Below are positions 1 to 11,400 of a stretch of DNA of 64,000 nt, piece after piece (the stretch's first letter is position 1; each line of letters opens with the position of its first letter). Position numbers and translations under genes: made by a program. The DNA comes from Mycolicibacter terrae (GTDB lineage: Bacteria > Actinomycetota > Actinomycetes > Mycobacteriales > Mycobacteriaceae), in assembly GCF_010727125.1 (NCBI RefSeq), contig NZ_AP022564.1:3906001-3970000 (forward strand), given 5' to 3'. The notes beneath the pieces are model-generated. The model had not been told where the DNA came from. It worked only from the letters and a program-made list of their open reading frames with translations, and made no database searches.

Positions 1-1
1 A

Positions 2-1168
2 GACGACCGTGACGCACTGCAGGTGCTGCGCGGCGCGTTCGGCGACTCGAACAGCACCGAGGCCACCGACGGTTTCATCGGCCGCCTGTTCGCCCGCTGG
101 TTCGGAACCAACCCGTCGGCCCGAGACCTGTTCCCGGCCGACCTGTCCGGCATCCGCGTGGCGTTCGCCCAGGCCATGAGCTGGGTGTATGGCGAGCTGG
201 TCGCCCAGCGCGCCCAGGAGCCGGTCGCCTTTTTGGCACAACTCGGTCGAGACCACCGTAAATACGGTGTGACACAACATCATTACGACACCATGGGGCG
301 GGTGCTGTATGCCGTCCTGCGGGAAGAGCTGGCCGATGACTGGACCCCCGCGGTCGACGACGCCGCCCGGGAGTCACTGAGTCTGATCATCGGGGTGATG
401 GGTGGCGCCGCCGACGCCGAAGACGGCCCGGCCTGGTGGGACGGCACCGTCGTCGAACACCTACGGGTCTCCCGCGACTTGGCGGTCGTCCGGATCCAGT
501 TGGACTACCCACTGCCCTACCACCCGGGCCAGTACGTCAAAGTCGAGGTGCCACAGTGCCCGCGCTCCTGGCGCTACCTCTCGCCTGCCATGCCGGCCGA
601 CGAGACCGGCGCGATCGAGTTCCATCTGCGCGGGGTCCCCGCCGGACTGGTCAGCACCGCGATCGTCAACGAGACCAGCCCCGGCGACCGCTGGCGGCTG
701 TCCAGCCCGCACGGCGGCCTGCACATCGACCGGGAGGCCGGTGATGTGTTGATGGTGGCCGGCAGCACCGGCCTGGCGCCACTGCGAGCGATCATCATGG
801 ACCTGACCCGGTGGGGGGTGAACCCGCGCGTGCACCTGTTCTTCGGCGGCCGATACCCCTGCGAGCTCTACGACCTGCCGACGCTGTGGCAGATCGCGGC
901 GCACAACCCGTGGCTGTCGGTGACCCCGGTGTCGGAGTACCCCGGCGACCCCGGCTGGGCCGCCGACTATCCCGATGTGACGCCGCCGCGGGGCCTGCAC
1001 GTGCGGCAGACCGGGCGGCTGCCGGAGGTGGTCACCCGCTATGGCAGCTGGAGTGACCGCCAGATCCTGATCTGCGGCGGACCCGAGATGACCCGCGCTA
1101 CCAAGGCGGCTTTGGTCGCCAAAGGCGCGCCTGCGCAACGTATTCAACACGACCCGTTGTCGGAGTGA
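2..1168 (+). CDS. Flavohemoglobin-like oxidoreductase (Rv0385-like), 5' partial
   Basis: Globin domain fused to an FAD/NAD(P)-binding ferredoxin-reductase module. The frame is open to the window edge. A GTG at 23 could be called as the start, but the codons before it (DDRDALQ) continue a globin A helix, so the true start probably lies just outside. The globin part covers about the first 130 residues and has HRKYGV, which fits the proximal-His region. The reductase part has a flavin-binding RSWRYLSPA segment, a nucleotide-binding VAGSTGLAPLRA and a C-terminal ICGGPEMT. Flavohemoglobins move electrons from NAD(P)H through FAD to heme, usually for NO or redox chemistry; the M. tuberculosis relative is described as an atypical type II form. 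It lies 3 bases before the aldose epimerase gene, so the two are probably co-transcribed. Confidence 0.85.
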   Translation, partial: DDRDALQVLRGAFGDSNSTEATDGFIGRLFARWFGTNPSARDLFPADLSGIRVAFAQAMSWVYGELVAQRAQEPVAFLAQLGRDHRKYGVTQHHYDTMGRVLYAVLREELADDWTPAVDDAARESLSLIIGVMGGAADAEDGPAWWDGTVVEHLRVSRDLAVVRIQLDYPLPYHPGQYVKVEVPQCPRSWRYLSPAMPADETGAIEFHLRGVPAGLVSTAIVNETSPGDRWRLSSPHGGLHIDREAGDVLMVAGSTGLAPLRAIIMDLTRWGVNPRVHLFFGGRYPCELYDLPTLWQIAAHNPWLSVTPVSEYPGDPGWAADYPDVTPPRGLHVRQTGRLPEVVTRYGSWSDRQILICGGPEMTRATKAALVAKGAPAQRIQHDPLSE

Positions 1169-1171
1169 GAA

Positions 1172-2074
1172 GTGACCGAATTCGAACCGTGCACATTGGC
1201 TGATCCGTCGTCGGATCTCACGGCCACGTTCGTCCCGGGTGCGGGCATGATCGGCACCTCGCTGTCCGACGGCGGCGAGGAGTTACTCGGCCAGCGCAGG
1301 GGCCTGCGGGCCTACGTCTTTGAGGCCAAGACCATGGGCATCCCACTGCTGTATCCGTGGGCGAACCGGTTGAGCGGTAAGGGATACCGCGTCGGTGCAA
1401 CCGAGGTCGCGCTGACTCCCGGCAGCGGCGGAGTGCACACCGACGAGCACGGCGCCCCGATCCACGGCACGCTGGCCGGAGATCCCGGGTGGCGGGTGAC
1501 CGAGCGATCGGCGACGACCGTGACCGCCGAACTCGACTTCGGTTCGCGCCCGGAGTTGTTGGCGTCCTTCCCGTTCCCGCACCTGCTCAGCCTGGCTGTC
1601 AGCCTTGCCGACCGCATACTGACGGTGCGTACCACGGTCACCGCCACCACCGGCGCGGCGGTGCCGCTGTGCTTCGGCTTCCACCCGTATCTGCAGCTGC
1701 CCGGAGTCTTGAGAGATCAATGGCGCATGGAGACGCCGCCGATGCGCGCCCGGCTCGTCGACGCCCGCGGCATCCCCACCGGTGCCACCGAACCGCACCC
1801 GGCGATCAGCGAGTCATTGGGCGAGCAGGTGTTCGACGACGGTTTCGACGACGTGCCGGCCGGGGCGGTATTCGCGGTCAGCGGCGGCGGCCGACGGATC
1901 GAGGTGCACTTCGACACCGGGTATCCGGCGGCACAGATCTACGCCCCGGCCACCGACGACGTCATCTGCTTCGAACCGATGGCCGCGCCCACCGACGCGC
2001 TGCGCCGCGGCGGCTATCGGATGGCGCGTCAGGGAGCGCCCGGCGTGGCACAGTTCTCCATCCGGGTCCGTTGA
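1172..2074 (+). CDS. Aldose 1-epimerase family protein
   Basis: 300 residues, a normal length for galactose mutarotase-like proteins, which interconvert alpha and beta anomers of free sugars in the cytoplasm. The conserved substrate-site His is visible in FGFHPYLQLPG (about residue 172) and the general-base Glu in CFEPMAAPTDAL near residue 268. The GTG start follows the flavohemoglobin stop by 3 bases, which suggests translational coupling. The exact sugar substrate cannot be read from sequence. The gene converges on hspR and is followed by a long-loop inverted repeat. Confidence 0.85.
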   Translation: MTEFEPCTLADPSSDLTATFVPGAGMIGTSLSDGGEELLGQRRGLRAYVFEAKTMGIPLLYPWANRLSGKGYRVGATEVALTPGSGGVHTDEHGAPIHGTLAGDPGWRVTERSATTVTAELDFGSRPELLASFPFPHLLSLAVSLADRILTVRTTVTATTGAAVPLCFGFHPYLQLPGVLRDQWRMETPPMRARLVDARGIPTGATEPHPAISESLGEQVFDDGFDDVPAGAVFAVSGGGRRIEVHFDTGYPAAQIYAPATDDVICFEPMAAPTDALRRGGYRMARQGAPGVAQFSIRVR

Positions 2075-2078
2075 GCGC

Positions 2079-2135
2079 TGACTCTGCGCGTACCAGACAA
2101 AAGTGCGAGTGGACACCCTGGTGGACGCAGAGTCA
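2079..2135. terminator. Convergent-gene inverted repeat
   Basis: A perfect 10-bp inverted repeat, TGACTCTGCG (2079-2088) and CGCAGAGTCA (2126-2135), with a 37-base loop, sits between the convergent ends of the aldose epimerase and hspR genes. It has no T tract. Its position suits a bidirectional terminator, or a dispersed palindromic repeat unit. Confidence 0.4.
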
Positions 2136-2146
2136 ACGGTGAGGAA

Positions 2147-2518
2147 TCACTTACGCGGCTGCCAGACCACTACGGCGGTGCTCTTGGGCATCACCGCGAT
2201 CTCGCGACGCTGCTTGGCGCGCAACATCTCCAGCTCGGCCGCCATCTCCTTGACCCGTGACTGCAGCGCCTCGACCTGATTGGTCAGTTCGATGATCCGC
2301 TTGATGCCGGCCAGGTTGACGCCCTCGTCGTGGGAGAGCCGCTGCACCTCACGCAACAGGTCCACATCCCGCTCCGAGTAGCGGCGTCCGCCGCCGGAGC
2401 TGCGGCGCGGGCTGACCAACCCGATCCGGTCATAGGTCCGCAGCGTCTGGGCGTGCATACCGGCCAGCTCGGCGGCCACCGAGATCAGGAAGGTCCGGGA
2501 GTTCTCCGATTTACTCAT
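2147..2518 (-). CDS. hspR: Heat-shock repressor HspR (MerR family)
   Basis: 123 residues. The N-terminal MerR-type winged helix reads AAELAGMHAQTLRTYDRIGL, then a Gly/Arg wing (SSGGGRRYSERD) and a coiled-coil region around residues 75-105. The C terminus VVVWQPRK resembles other HspR tails. In actinobacteria HspR represses dnaK, clpB and its own operon by binding HAIR inverted repeats, with DnaK as co-repressor. Two HAIR-like sites lie upstream of dnaK in this window (6238-6258, 6293-6313). The ATG at 2518 overlaps the dnaJ stop (ATGA), so it is translated as the last gene of dnaK-grpE-dnaJ-hspR. Confidence 0.97.
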   Translation of the reverse strand: MSKSENSRTFLISVAAELAGMHAQTLRTYDRIGLVSPRRSSGGGRRYSERDVDLLREVQRLSHDEGVNLAGIKRIIELTNQVEALQSRVKEMAAELEMLRAKQRREIAVMPKSTAVVVWQPRK

Positions 2519-3696
2519 GACCGGTTCCCCGCCCATCCGGCCCTCGGGTCGAAGCCGCTGGACCGCTCCGCTGCCGCATACGCCTCGAGTGCCTCCTGCG
2601 CGGGACCCTCCAGGTTCGGTGGGACCGCAACCTTCACCTTGACCAGCAGGTCGCCGTGTCCGCCGCCGCGTTTGGGCACCCCGCGCCCGCGCACCCGCAG
2701 AATCCGGCCGTCGGCGGTCCCCTTGGGTACTCGCACACCGACCTTGCCGTCCAGTGTCGGCACCGAAAGCGTGGTGCCCAAGGCTAGTTCGGAGAAACTG
2801 ACCGGGATGGTGACCGTCAGGTCGTCGCCGTCGCGGCCGAAGACCTTGTCCGGACGCACCCGGACCGTCACATACAGGTCGCCCGACGGCGCCCCCCGCA
2901 GACCCGCCTCGCCCTGGCCGGCCAGCCGAATCCGCTGGCCGTCCTCGACGCCCGGTGGAATCCGCACGTTGATGGTGCGGGTGCGGGCCGCCCGCCCGGT
3001 TCCCTTGCACTCCGAACACGGGTGCTCGATGATCGACCCGCTGCCGCGGCAGTCGGTACACGGCTCGGAGAACCCGAAGGCGCCCTGGTTGCTGCTGATC
3101 ACTCCGGATCCGTTGCAGGACGCGCACACTCGCGGGCTCGTACCCGGCCGTGCTCCACTGCCGTGGCAGTTGGTGCACGGTGCCGCACTGGTCAGCCGCA
3201 GCGGCATCTCCACACCCTTGGTGGCCTCCAGGAAACTCAGCTCGGAGTCGGTCTCCAGGTCGTTTCCGCGCCGCGGCCGGCTGGGCCGCTGCTGTGCACC
3301 GCGCCCGAACAGGCCGCCGAACAGGTCCCCGATGTTGGCGCCACCGGCCTGACCGGCCTGACCGAACAGGTCGTTGAGGTTGAACTCACTGCCGTCGCCG
3401 CCGGTGGAGAACCGATCGAAGCCGCCGCCACCGTTGAAGCGCCGTCCGAACCCGCCGCCGGCGAACAGTCGCCGGGTCTCGTCGTACTCCTTGCGCTTGG
3501 ACTCGTCGGACAAGATGCTGTAGGCCTCGGAGACGGCCTTGAACCGGTCCGCGGCAGCCGGGTTGTTCGGGTTCTTGTCCGGATGCAGTTCGGACGCCAA
3601 CTTGCGGTAGGCGCTCTTGATCTCTTTCTCGCTGGCGTCGGAGGAGACGCCCAACTCCTTGTAGAAGTCTTTCTCGACCCATTCACGCTGAGCCAT
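2515..3696 (-). CDS. dnaJ1: Chaperone DnaJ1
   Basis: 393 residues with the full type I DnaJ layout: J domain with HPD at residues 38-40, a Gly/Phe-rich linker (GGGFGRRFNGGG), four zinc-binding CxxCxGxG repeats (CTNCHGSG, CASCNGSG, CTDCRGSG, CSECKGTG) and C-terminal substrate-binding domains. It stimulates DnaK ATPase and delivers unfolded clients. A GGAGG ribosome site precedes the ATG at 3696. The gene lies 23 bases after grpE and overlaps hspR by 4 bases. Confidence 0.97.
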   Translation of the reverse strand: MAQREWVEKDFYKELGVSSDASEKEIKSAYRKLASELHPDKNPNNPAAADRFKAVSEAYSILSDESKRKEYDETRRLFAGGGFGRRFNGGGGFDRFSTGGDGSEFNLNDLFGQAGQAGGANIGDLFGGLFGRGAQQRPSRPRRGNDLETDSELSFLEATKGVEMPLRLTSAAPCTNCHGSGARPGTSPRVCASCNGSGVISSNQGAFGFSEPCTDCRGSGSIIEHPCSECKGTGRAARTRTINVRIPPGVEDGQRIRLAGQGEAGLRGAPSGDLYVTVRVRPDKVFGRDGDDLTVTIPVSFSELALGTTLSVPTLDGKVGVRVPKGTADGRILRVRGRGVPKRGGGHGDLLVKVKVAVPPNLEGPAQEALEAYAAAERSSGFDPRAGWAGNRS

Positions 3697-3719
3697 GACG
3701 CGTCACCTCCTCACCCTGA

Positions 3720-4351
3720 TCAATTGTCGTCGCCGGCGTCTTCGTCGTCGGTTTGGGTGTCAGCGCTGCCCTCGTCAACGTCCGGGACGGTGTCCACCAC
3801 CCCGACCATCGCGTGGCGCAGCACCTGCTCACCGAGTTTGTAGCCCTGCCGCATGACGGTGCCGATCACCGAATGGGTTCCGTCACCCTCATGCTGGACG
3901 GCCTCGTGCAACAGCGGGTCGAACTCTTCGCCCTCGGCGCCGAACGCCGCCAACCCCAGCCCGGTGAGCACACCGGTCAGCTTGTCCGCGAACGCTTTCA
4001 GCGGCCCGGATTCCAGGTCGCCATGACTACGGGCACGGTCCAGGTCATCGAGGATCCCGAGTAGTTCGGTCACCACCGACGCCTTGGCCCGGTCGGCGAC
4101 ACCCTGCTGGTCGCGCAGCGCCCGCTTGCGGTAGTTGGCGAAGTCCGCCTGTACCCGCTGCAGGTCGGCGGTCAGTTCCGCAACCTGGTCGACCTCACCG
4201 GCGTGGACGTCGCTGGCCGGTTCCGCCGGGGCCGGCCCACTTGGGGCCGGCCCGGCGGAACTCGCGCGCACCTCACCGGTTTCCGGGTCAATACGCCGCT
4301 TGTCGGTCACGGTGATCGTCTCCGGAGACGGTTCGTGTGAAGCTCCTTCGC

Positions 4352-4355
<4 letters not shown>
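3720..4355 (-). CDS. grpE: Nucleotide exchange factor GrpE
   Basis: 211 residues. The acidic, disordered N terminus is followed by a long helix (about residues 55-100, with ELTADLQRVQADFANYRKRA) and the beta domain with the conserved LHEAV segment and GYKLGEQVLRHAMV. GrpE releases ADP from DnaK. Its start overlaps the dnaK stop by 4 bases, as is usual in mycobacteria. The C-terminal tail is very acidic (DEGSADTQTDDEDAGDDN). Confidence 0.97.
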
Positions 4356-6205
<1,850 letters not shown>

Positions 6206-6237
6206 TGTGGTTTCCTCCCTGATAGACGCTTCCCTAG

Positions 6238-6258
6238 TCTGAGCGGACTGCGCTCAAG
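6238..6258 (-). promoter_or_regulatory. HAIR-like operator, proximal to dnaK
   Basis: Read on the minus strand this is CTTGAGC-N7-GCTCAGA, close to the HspR consensus CTTGAGT-N7-ACTCAAG. It lies 33 bases upstream of the dnaK start. The arms differ from consensus mainly in the distal half, so it may be a weaker second site. Confidence 0.7.
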
Positions 6259-6292
6259 GATGCGCCTCCGGCGGTCCTGCTGTCAACCCAGA

Positions 6293-6313
6293 CTTGAGTG
6301 CGTATGACTCAAC
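6293..6313. promoter_or_regulatory. HAIR operator for HspR
   Basis: CTTGAGT (6293-6299), a 7-base spacer, then ACTCAAC (6307-6313). This matches the HAIR consensus at 13 of 14 arm positions. It lies about 90 bases upstream of dnaK, and the cognate regulator is encoded at the end of the same operon. Confidence 0.85.
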
Positions 6314-6363
6314 TTGTCGTAGTGGTCAACGGGGCGGGTCCGGGGTTTGTTCCCGGGAGACGG

Positions 6364-6969
6364 TCAGCTACTCACGACGGTCAAGATGCCCGATGGCGCC
6401 TCGAGGGCCTGGAGGGTTCGCGCGGCGGCGATGTCGATGTGCACGCGTGGCGCCGGCGGGAGTTCCCCCTGGTAGTAGGTGCCGGGCCCGTAAAACAATC
6501 CGTAGCGTAGGACCACGCCGTTCGCCGCGAGGACGGCTTCCTCGAGTGCCACCACCGCGTCGGCTTCGGGGCCGGGTCGCATCGTCCACGCGACGCTCTG
6601 GGCCACGATCCTCGTCGGTGGCAAGCCCTCCAACGCGCCGAGGAGATTGCGGGTGCCCTCCACCCGTATCCGGGCATTGAGCAGCGACACCTCGGGCAGA
6701 TCGTCCAGGTCGTCGGGAAGATCCGTCAGCTGGTGCAGCACCAGGTCGGGTGAGAAGGCGCGGACGGCGCTGGTCAGACCCGGACGGTCGAAAACGTCGC
6801 AGACGATCGGTTGGGCACCCAGGAAAGCCAGCCCGTCGGCCTTCGCGGCTGACCGCGTCATCGCCCCGACGGTGTGGCCGGCCTGCACCAACATCGGGAC
6901 GAGCCGACTGCCGATGACACCCGAGGCGCCCGCGAAGAAGATCCGCCTGCCGCCTTCGGCGGCGCTCAT
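6364..6969 (-). CDS. NAD(P)-binding epimerase/reductase-like protein, short
   Basis: 201 residues. The N-terminal Rossmann motif is FFAGASGVIGSRLVPMLVQAGH, typical of extended SDR or NmrA-like proteins. YGLFYGPGTYY in the C-terminal half resembles the segment that shapes the substrate pocket in epimerases. At 201 residues it is shorter than the usual 280-320, and the YxxxK catalytic pair is not evident. It could be a reduced family member or a decayed gene. It is last in the thiolase-CAR-nitrilase operon and starts within the stop of the DUF302-like gene (ATGA). Confidence 0.7.
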   Translation of the reverse strand: MSAAEGGRRIFFAGASGVIGSRLVPMLVQAGHTVGAMTRSAAKADGLAFLGAQPIVCDVFDRPGLTSAVRAFSPDLVLHQLTDLPDDLDDLPEVSLLNARIRVEGTRNLLGALEGLPPTRIVAQSVAWTMRPGPEADAVVALEEAVLAANGVVLRYGLFYGPGTYYQGELPPAPRVHIDIAAARTLQALEAPSGILTVVSS

Positions 6970-7487
6970 CCCGCGACCTTCGCGGCCAGGGCCGCCAACT
7001 TGGCGTCGAGCCCTTCGGCGGCCGAAAGCAGCGCGGGGTTGGGTTCTACGACCATCAGTGATGAGGGCTTGACGTAGGTCAAACTGCTGCTGCCGTCTTC
7101 CTCGCCGACGATCAGCAACTCCACCGGCGCGAACAGGCCCGCTGTCACGTCGTGGCGCAACATCGTGATCGCGATCAGCGGGTTGCCGATGATGACCCGC
7201 AACACTTCTCGGTTGATGCCGGCCTTGGTGATCCAGCCGCCATGATCGAAGATCGTGAACAGCATGAATCCACTTGGGCCGACATGGGTTTGGACCTCGT
7301 CTCGATAGGCGTCCCAGCTCGGGAAGTCCTTCGCAATGTCCTCGATCGGAACTGGCCGATCGCCGACGTCGGCGAACAATGCGGCCACCAGCTCGTCGTA
7401 GCTCTTCGTGCTCTCATAGCGCACCCGGACTCCGGAGAACCGGATCTCGCGCGGATCAGACTGCGACACGATCCATCTCCTCGACAT
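6966..7487 (-). CDS. DUF302-like protein
   Basis: 173 residues, no signal peptide or membrane segment. The second half (GNPLIAITMLRHDVTAGLFAP, then LLIVGEEDG) fits the DUF302 fold family, whose biochemical role is unknown to me. The chosen start overlaps the end of the nitrilase gene by 32 bases and its own end overlaps the next gene by 4 bases. This tight packing places it in the same transcript and suggests a role tied to nitrilase/CAR chemistry. The family assignment is moderate; the function is unassigned. Confidence 0.7.
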   Translation of the reverse strand: MSRRWIVSQSDPREIRFSGVRVRYESTKSYDELVAALFADVGDRPVPIEDIAKDFPSWDAYRDEVQTHVGPSGFMLFTIFDHGGWITKAGINREVLRVIIGNPLIAITMLRHDVTAGLFAPVELLIVGEEDGSSSLTYVKPSSLMVVEPNPALLSAAEGLDAKLAALAAKVAG

Positions 7488-8433
7488 CGGCAGCTGCAGG
7501 TTCTTCGAAGCGCTCCTGGACGTGGGCGCGCGGGGTGCGATCCACCCGCAGGCTCAGCAGGTCCGGGCGGCTGTAATGGCCGTGCGAATCCATCTGCGAC
7601 TTGCGCGCATCGATCAGCGAGAAGTCCAGGTCGGCGATGACCTCACCTTCGCCGGAACGCAATGGCTCACCGATCAGCTCCCCGTGCGGGCTGATGATCG
7701 CGGTGAAGCACCCGCCCGAGATCGGACCGATCGGACACCCGGTGTCGGCCATGATCTGGGTCTGCTGGTCGGCGTCCAGCCAGGCGGTGGAGTTCACGAC
7801 GAAGGCACCCGATTCGAGTGCGTGATTGCGCACGCTGATCTCGGCCTGTTGCGCGAACAACTCGCCGGCGAACGAGCCCGGCCACATGCCCGCGTGGATC
7901 TGCTCGCCGTCGGCGATCAAGGCATACCGGGCCAACGGGATGTAGTGCTCCCAGCAGGCGAGCTGCCCGATCCGTCCGACCGCGCTATCGACGGCACGCA
8001 GCCCGCTGCCGTCACCCTGCCCCCAGATCATTCGCTCGTGATAGGTCGGCATGATCTTGCGCCGCCGCTGCAGCAGGCTGCCGTCCGCGTCGAACAGCAG
8101 CTGGGTGTTGTACAGCGAGCCGCCGTCGCGCTCGGTGACACCGATGGACACCACCATTGCGGCTTGTCTGGCCGCGGCTGCGATCGCATCGATCTCCGGC
8201 GACGGGATCGTCACGGCCTGCTCCATCAACGTGAGGTGTTGCGGGCGCATCTCGAACGGACGCTGCACGAACGCGAAGTACGGGTAGTACGGGATCACCG
8301 TTTCGGGAAAGACCGCGAACCGCACACCCTGGCGCGACAAGTGCTCGATCTTGTCCACCACTCGTTCGACGGTTCCTTCCCGGCTGTAGAGCACCGGGCT
8401 GATCTGCACGGCGGCGGCTCGGATCTCATTCAT
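7456..8433 (-). CDS. Nitrilase (carbon-nitrogen hydrolase)
   Basis: 325 residues with an intact nitrilase-superfamily triad: Glu44 in FPETVIPYYPYF, Lys126 in RRKIMPT and nucleophile Cys160 in LACWEHYIP. The MPTYHERMIWGQGDG segment and the CWEH context are those of true nitrilases, which hydrolyse R-CN to R-COOH and NH3, rather than of amidases. It starts 14 bases after the carboxylic acid reductase gene. The product of a nitrilase is the substrate class of that reductase, so a nitrile-to-acid-to-aldehyde route is plausible. The native nitrile is unknown. Confidence 0.9.
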   Translation of the reverse strand: MNEIRAAAVQISPVLYSREGTVERVVDKIEHLSRQGVRFAVFPETVIPYYPYFAFVQRPFEMRPQHLTLMEQAVTIPSPEIDAIAAAARQAAMVVSIGVTERDGGSLYNTQLLFDADGSLLQRRRKIMPTYHERMIWGQGDGSGLRAVDSAVGRIGQLACWEHYIPLARYALIADGEQIHAGMWPGSFAGELFAQQAEISVRNHALESGAFVVNSTAWLDADQQTQIMADTGCPIGPISGGCFTAIISPHGELIGEPLRSGEGEVIADLDFSLIDARKSQMDSHGHYSRPDLLSLRVDRTPRAHVQERFEEPAAADVEEMDRVAV

Positions 8434-8447
8434 TTTCAGCGTCCTTT

Positions 8448-11400
8448 TTATTGTGTCTCAACGATTGTCGAACTGCCGGCCGGCAGCACGCCGAGGTAAT
8501 TCAGGTCGGCTACGTACTTTTCAACCAGTTCCGCCGACAACTGCGGAATGTCGTCGTCGTCACCGACCTGTGCGGATTGCACCGCGGCGCGGAAGGCCGC
8601 CGTCGGCGCCGGGGCGCCCCGCAGCGGTTGCTGCGGTTTCCGGTAGGCGTCCAGCAGCGCAAGCACGCTGTGCCGGCGCTGCTTTTCGGGCAGCGCCCGC
8701 AACACCGTCTCGAAGCGCCCCAACCACGCGTCATAGTCATCGATGCGCTCGATCCGATGGCCGGCATCGCCGAGCCAATCGACGAAGGTGTCCAACGAGA
8801 TACCGTCGTCGTGCGGGTTCATCACGTCGAAGGATCGGAACCCGCCGGCGCCGCGCGCGCCCAGGACCGCAATCGCCTCGGCGACGAAATCAACTGGCAA
8901 GCCGCTGTAGTGCGCGCGCGGCCGCTCACCGGAGGTCCCCGTCTCGTAGAAGGACCCTGGCGCGATACCCGTCACAAGCAGGCTGAAGACCAGTCGGGTG
9001 AATGCGTCGGGGACGTTGAGCTGGCCGGTAAAGCGGCGGTGCGCGAGGATCATGTCCGATCGGAAGACCGTCACCGGCAGCCCGCAGTGGTCAAACGCCT
9101 CGCGCAGCAACACTTCCCCCGCCCACTTACTGTTGGCGTAGCCGCTGGCGTAGCCGTCGCCGATCGCCCGTACCGGGTTGATCTCGCGAATGTCGCCGTC
9201 CTCGGTGAAGGCAGCCGGGTCGACCGTCATGGCAACCGCCACCGTCGACAGGAACGTGATCGGCGTGATCCGGGTGGTCATCGCCAGCCGGATCACCTCC
9301 GCGGTGCCGACGACGTTCGGGCCGAACAATTGCTCGTAGGGCAGCACGTGGTTGACCAGGGCGGCCGCGTGCACGATCAGATCCACGCTGCGCCCCAGCC
9401 GATTCCAGGTGGTCGTGTCCAGTCCGAGGTGCGGTTCGCCGATGTCGCCGGCAATGACCTCCAGATGCTCGGCGGCCAGTGCACGAAAACGCCGCCGCAG
9501 CGCTACGTCACCGCTGTCGAACATCTGCTCAAGGCGCACCCACGCCGCCGCGTCGTCGCTGCCGCGCACGATGCAGATCAGTGTGCCGCCGGTCTGTGAG
9601 AGCCTTTCCAGCCACTGCAAGGCGATGAACCGGCCGAGATAGCCGTTGGCGCCGGTGAGCAGTACGGTGCGCGGTTCGCCGGTGACGTGCGGAAGCGTCA
9701 GCGCCTCGGCCAACGTCACGGCATCGATGAACTTCTCCAGGGTCACCTCGCTCGCCCGTAACGTCGCCGCGTCGGGCCCGTGCACCGTGGCGCTTGTGGG
9801 GCGCGTTGAAGCGCCTCGCTGTTGCGCCACCACGTGGCTCGCCAGCTGCTCGAGGGTGGACGTGGGGCTGATGATGACTCCCACGGGTACGTCGACTCCG
9901 AAGACGTCGTGCAGCAGCTCCGAGAACGTCAGGGCGGACAGCGAGTCGCCGCCAAGATCGGTGAAGTGGGCGTCCGGGTCCACGTCGGCGCCCGCGGAGC
10001 CGAGTACCGCGACCGCGGCCCGGCGCACGGTGTCGAGCACCGGCTGGTCGGTCGCGGAGTTGCGCAGCGCATGCAGTTCGTCCGCCTGCGCCAGCTCGAT
10101 ATCGGTGTAGAGCTGCTCGAGTCGCCGGCCGTAGCGCGCTGTGAGCGCGGGGCGCAACAGCTTCCCGACGCCCGAGACGAGGCCGGCTGCGGCGGTGAAG
10201 GGTGCTGTCTCGATCAGGAAGTCGACCGGGACCTCATAAGACTGCAGCTCGGCCGCTTTGGCGGTCTGCCGCAGCGAATCGCGGAGCACGGCCTTCAGCG
10301 CGCCGGCGTCGTCGGCGAATTGCTCACGAACCTGGGGGGTCGGAACGATCACCGCGAGCAGGTACGAGCGTTCGCTGTTGCCGTAGACGAATATCTGGCC
10401 CACCCCGGGTGCCGCGGCGAAAACCGCATCCAAGCGCGCGACCGCGACGAACTCACCCTGAGCGAGCTTGAGCACGTTCTTGCTGCGGTCCAGGTAAACC
10501 AGCTGATCCGGGGCGATTTCCGCCATCACATCACCGGTGCGGTAGTAGCCGTCGTCGTCGAAGACCTCGGCAGTGACGTCGGGGCGCTTGAAATAGCCCA
10601 TCGTGGCGGTTGCCGATTTGATCAGCAGTTCACCGCGCGGATGCGGCCGGTCGGTGGTGAAGTACCCGAGCTCGGGGACGTCGACGAGCTTGTAGTCCAG
10701 CACCGGCGGCCGAAGGATGGCGCCGTCCCGGGCGACCCCGCCGACCTCGGTCAAGCCGTAGCCGTCGGAGAGGTGTACCTGCAGTGCCGAATCGAGAAAC
10801 GCCGCCATCTCCGGAGCCAGCGGCGCGGTGCCGACGAACCCACCCAGAACCCGACCGCCGAGCAGTCCCTCGCGTAGCTCAGCCGCCGCGTCGGCCTCTG
10901 CAGCCTCCGAGGTGGCACCACCGGCGATCGATCCGGCCACCGCGCTGCGGTGGCGCTGGTAGAGCATGTCGATCACTCTGGGTACCAGCGGAAGCTCGGT
11001 GGGGCGCACCAGTGACCAGTCGTCGAACAGCGTCGACAGGTCGGGCTCGGCTACGAAATAGCTTGTGCCGCCGGCTATGAACGACGAGACCAGCGGCAGC
11101 CGGCCGCCGAGGTGGTTGAGCGGCATGAAGTTGACGTTGAACACCGGTGTCTCCGACGACGAGAGAAACGTTGACGTCGCCGTCCACAGCTTGGTGAGCG
11201 TCCGTTCGGAGTGCATGGCGCCCTTCGGTGTGCCGGTACTGCCCGAGGTGTAGAGAATCATCGCCAGCCGCTCGTCGGTGCCGGCGGTGTAGAGCGGCTC
11301 GGGCGGCAGCGCGCGGCCGCGCTGTACGACCTCGTCGAGCGTCTCGACGACGACCGGGACGCCGGCGCCGCGGATGCGCTCGCGAGCCCGTGCCAACGCC

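Noticed and set aside
2147..3178. HspR as a 343-residue protein
   Set aside because: The frame extends upstream inside dnaJ1, but similarity to HspR begins at ATG 2518, which overlaps the dnaJ1 stop in ATGA.
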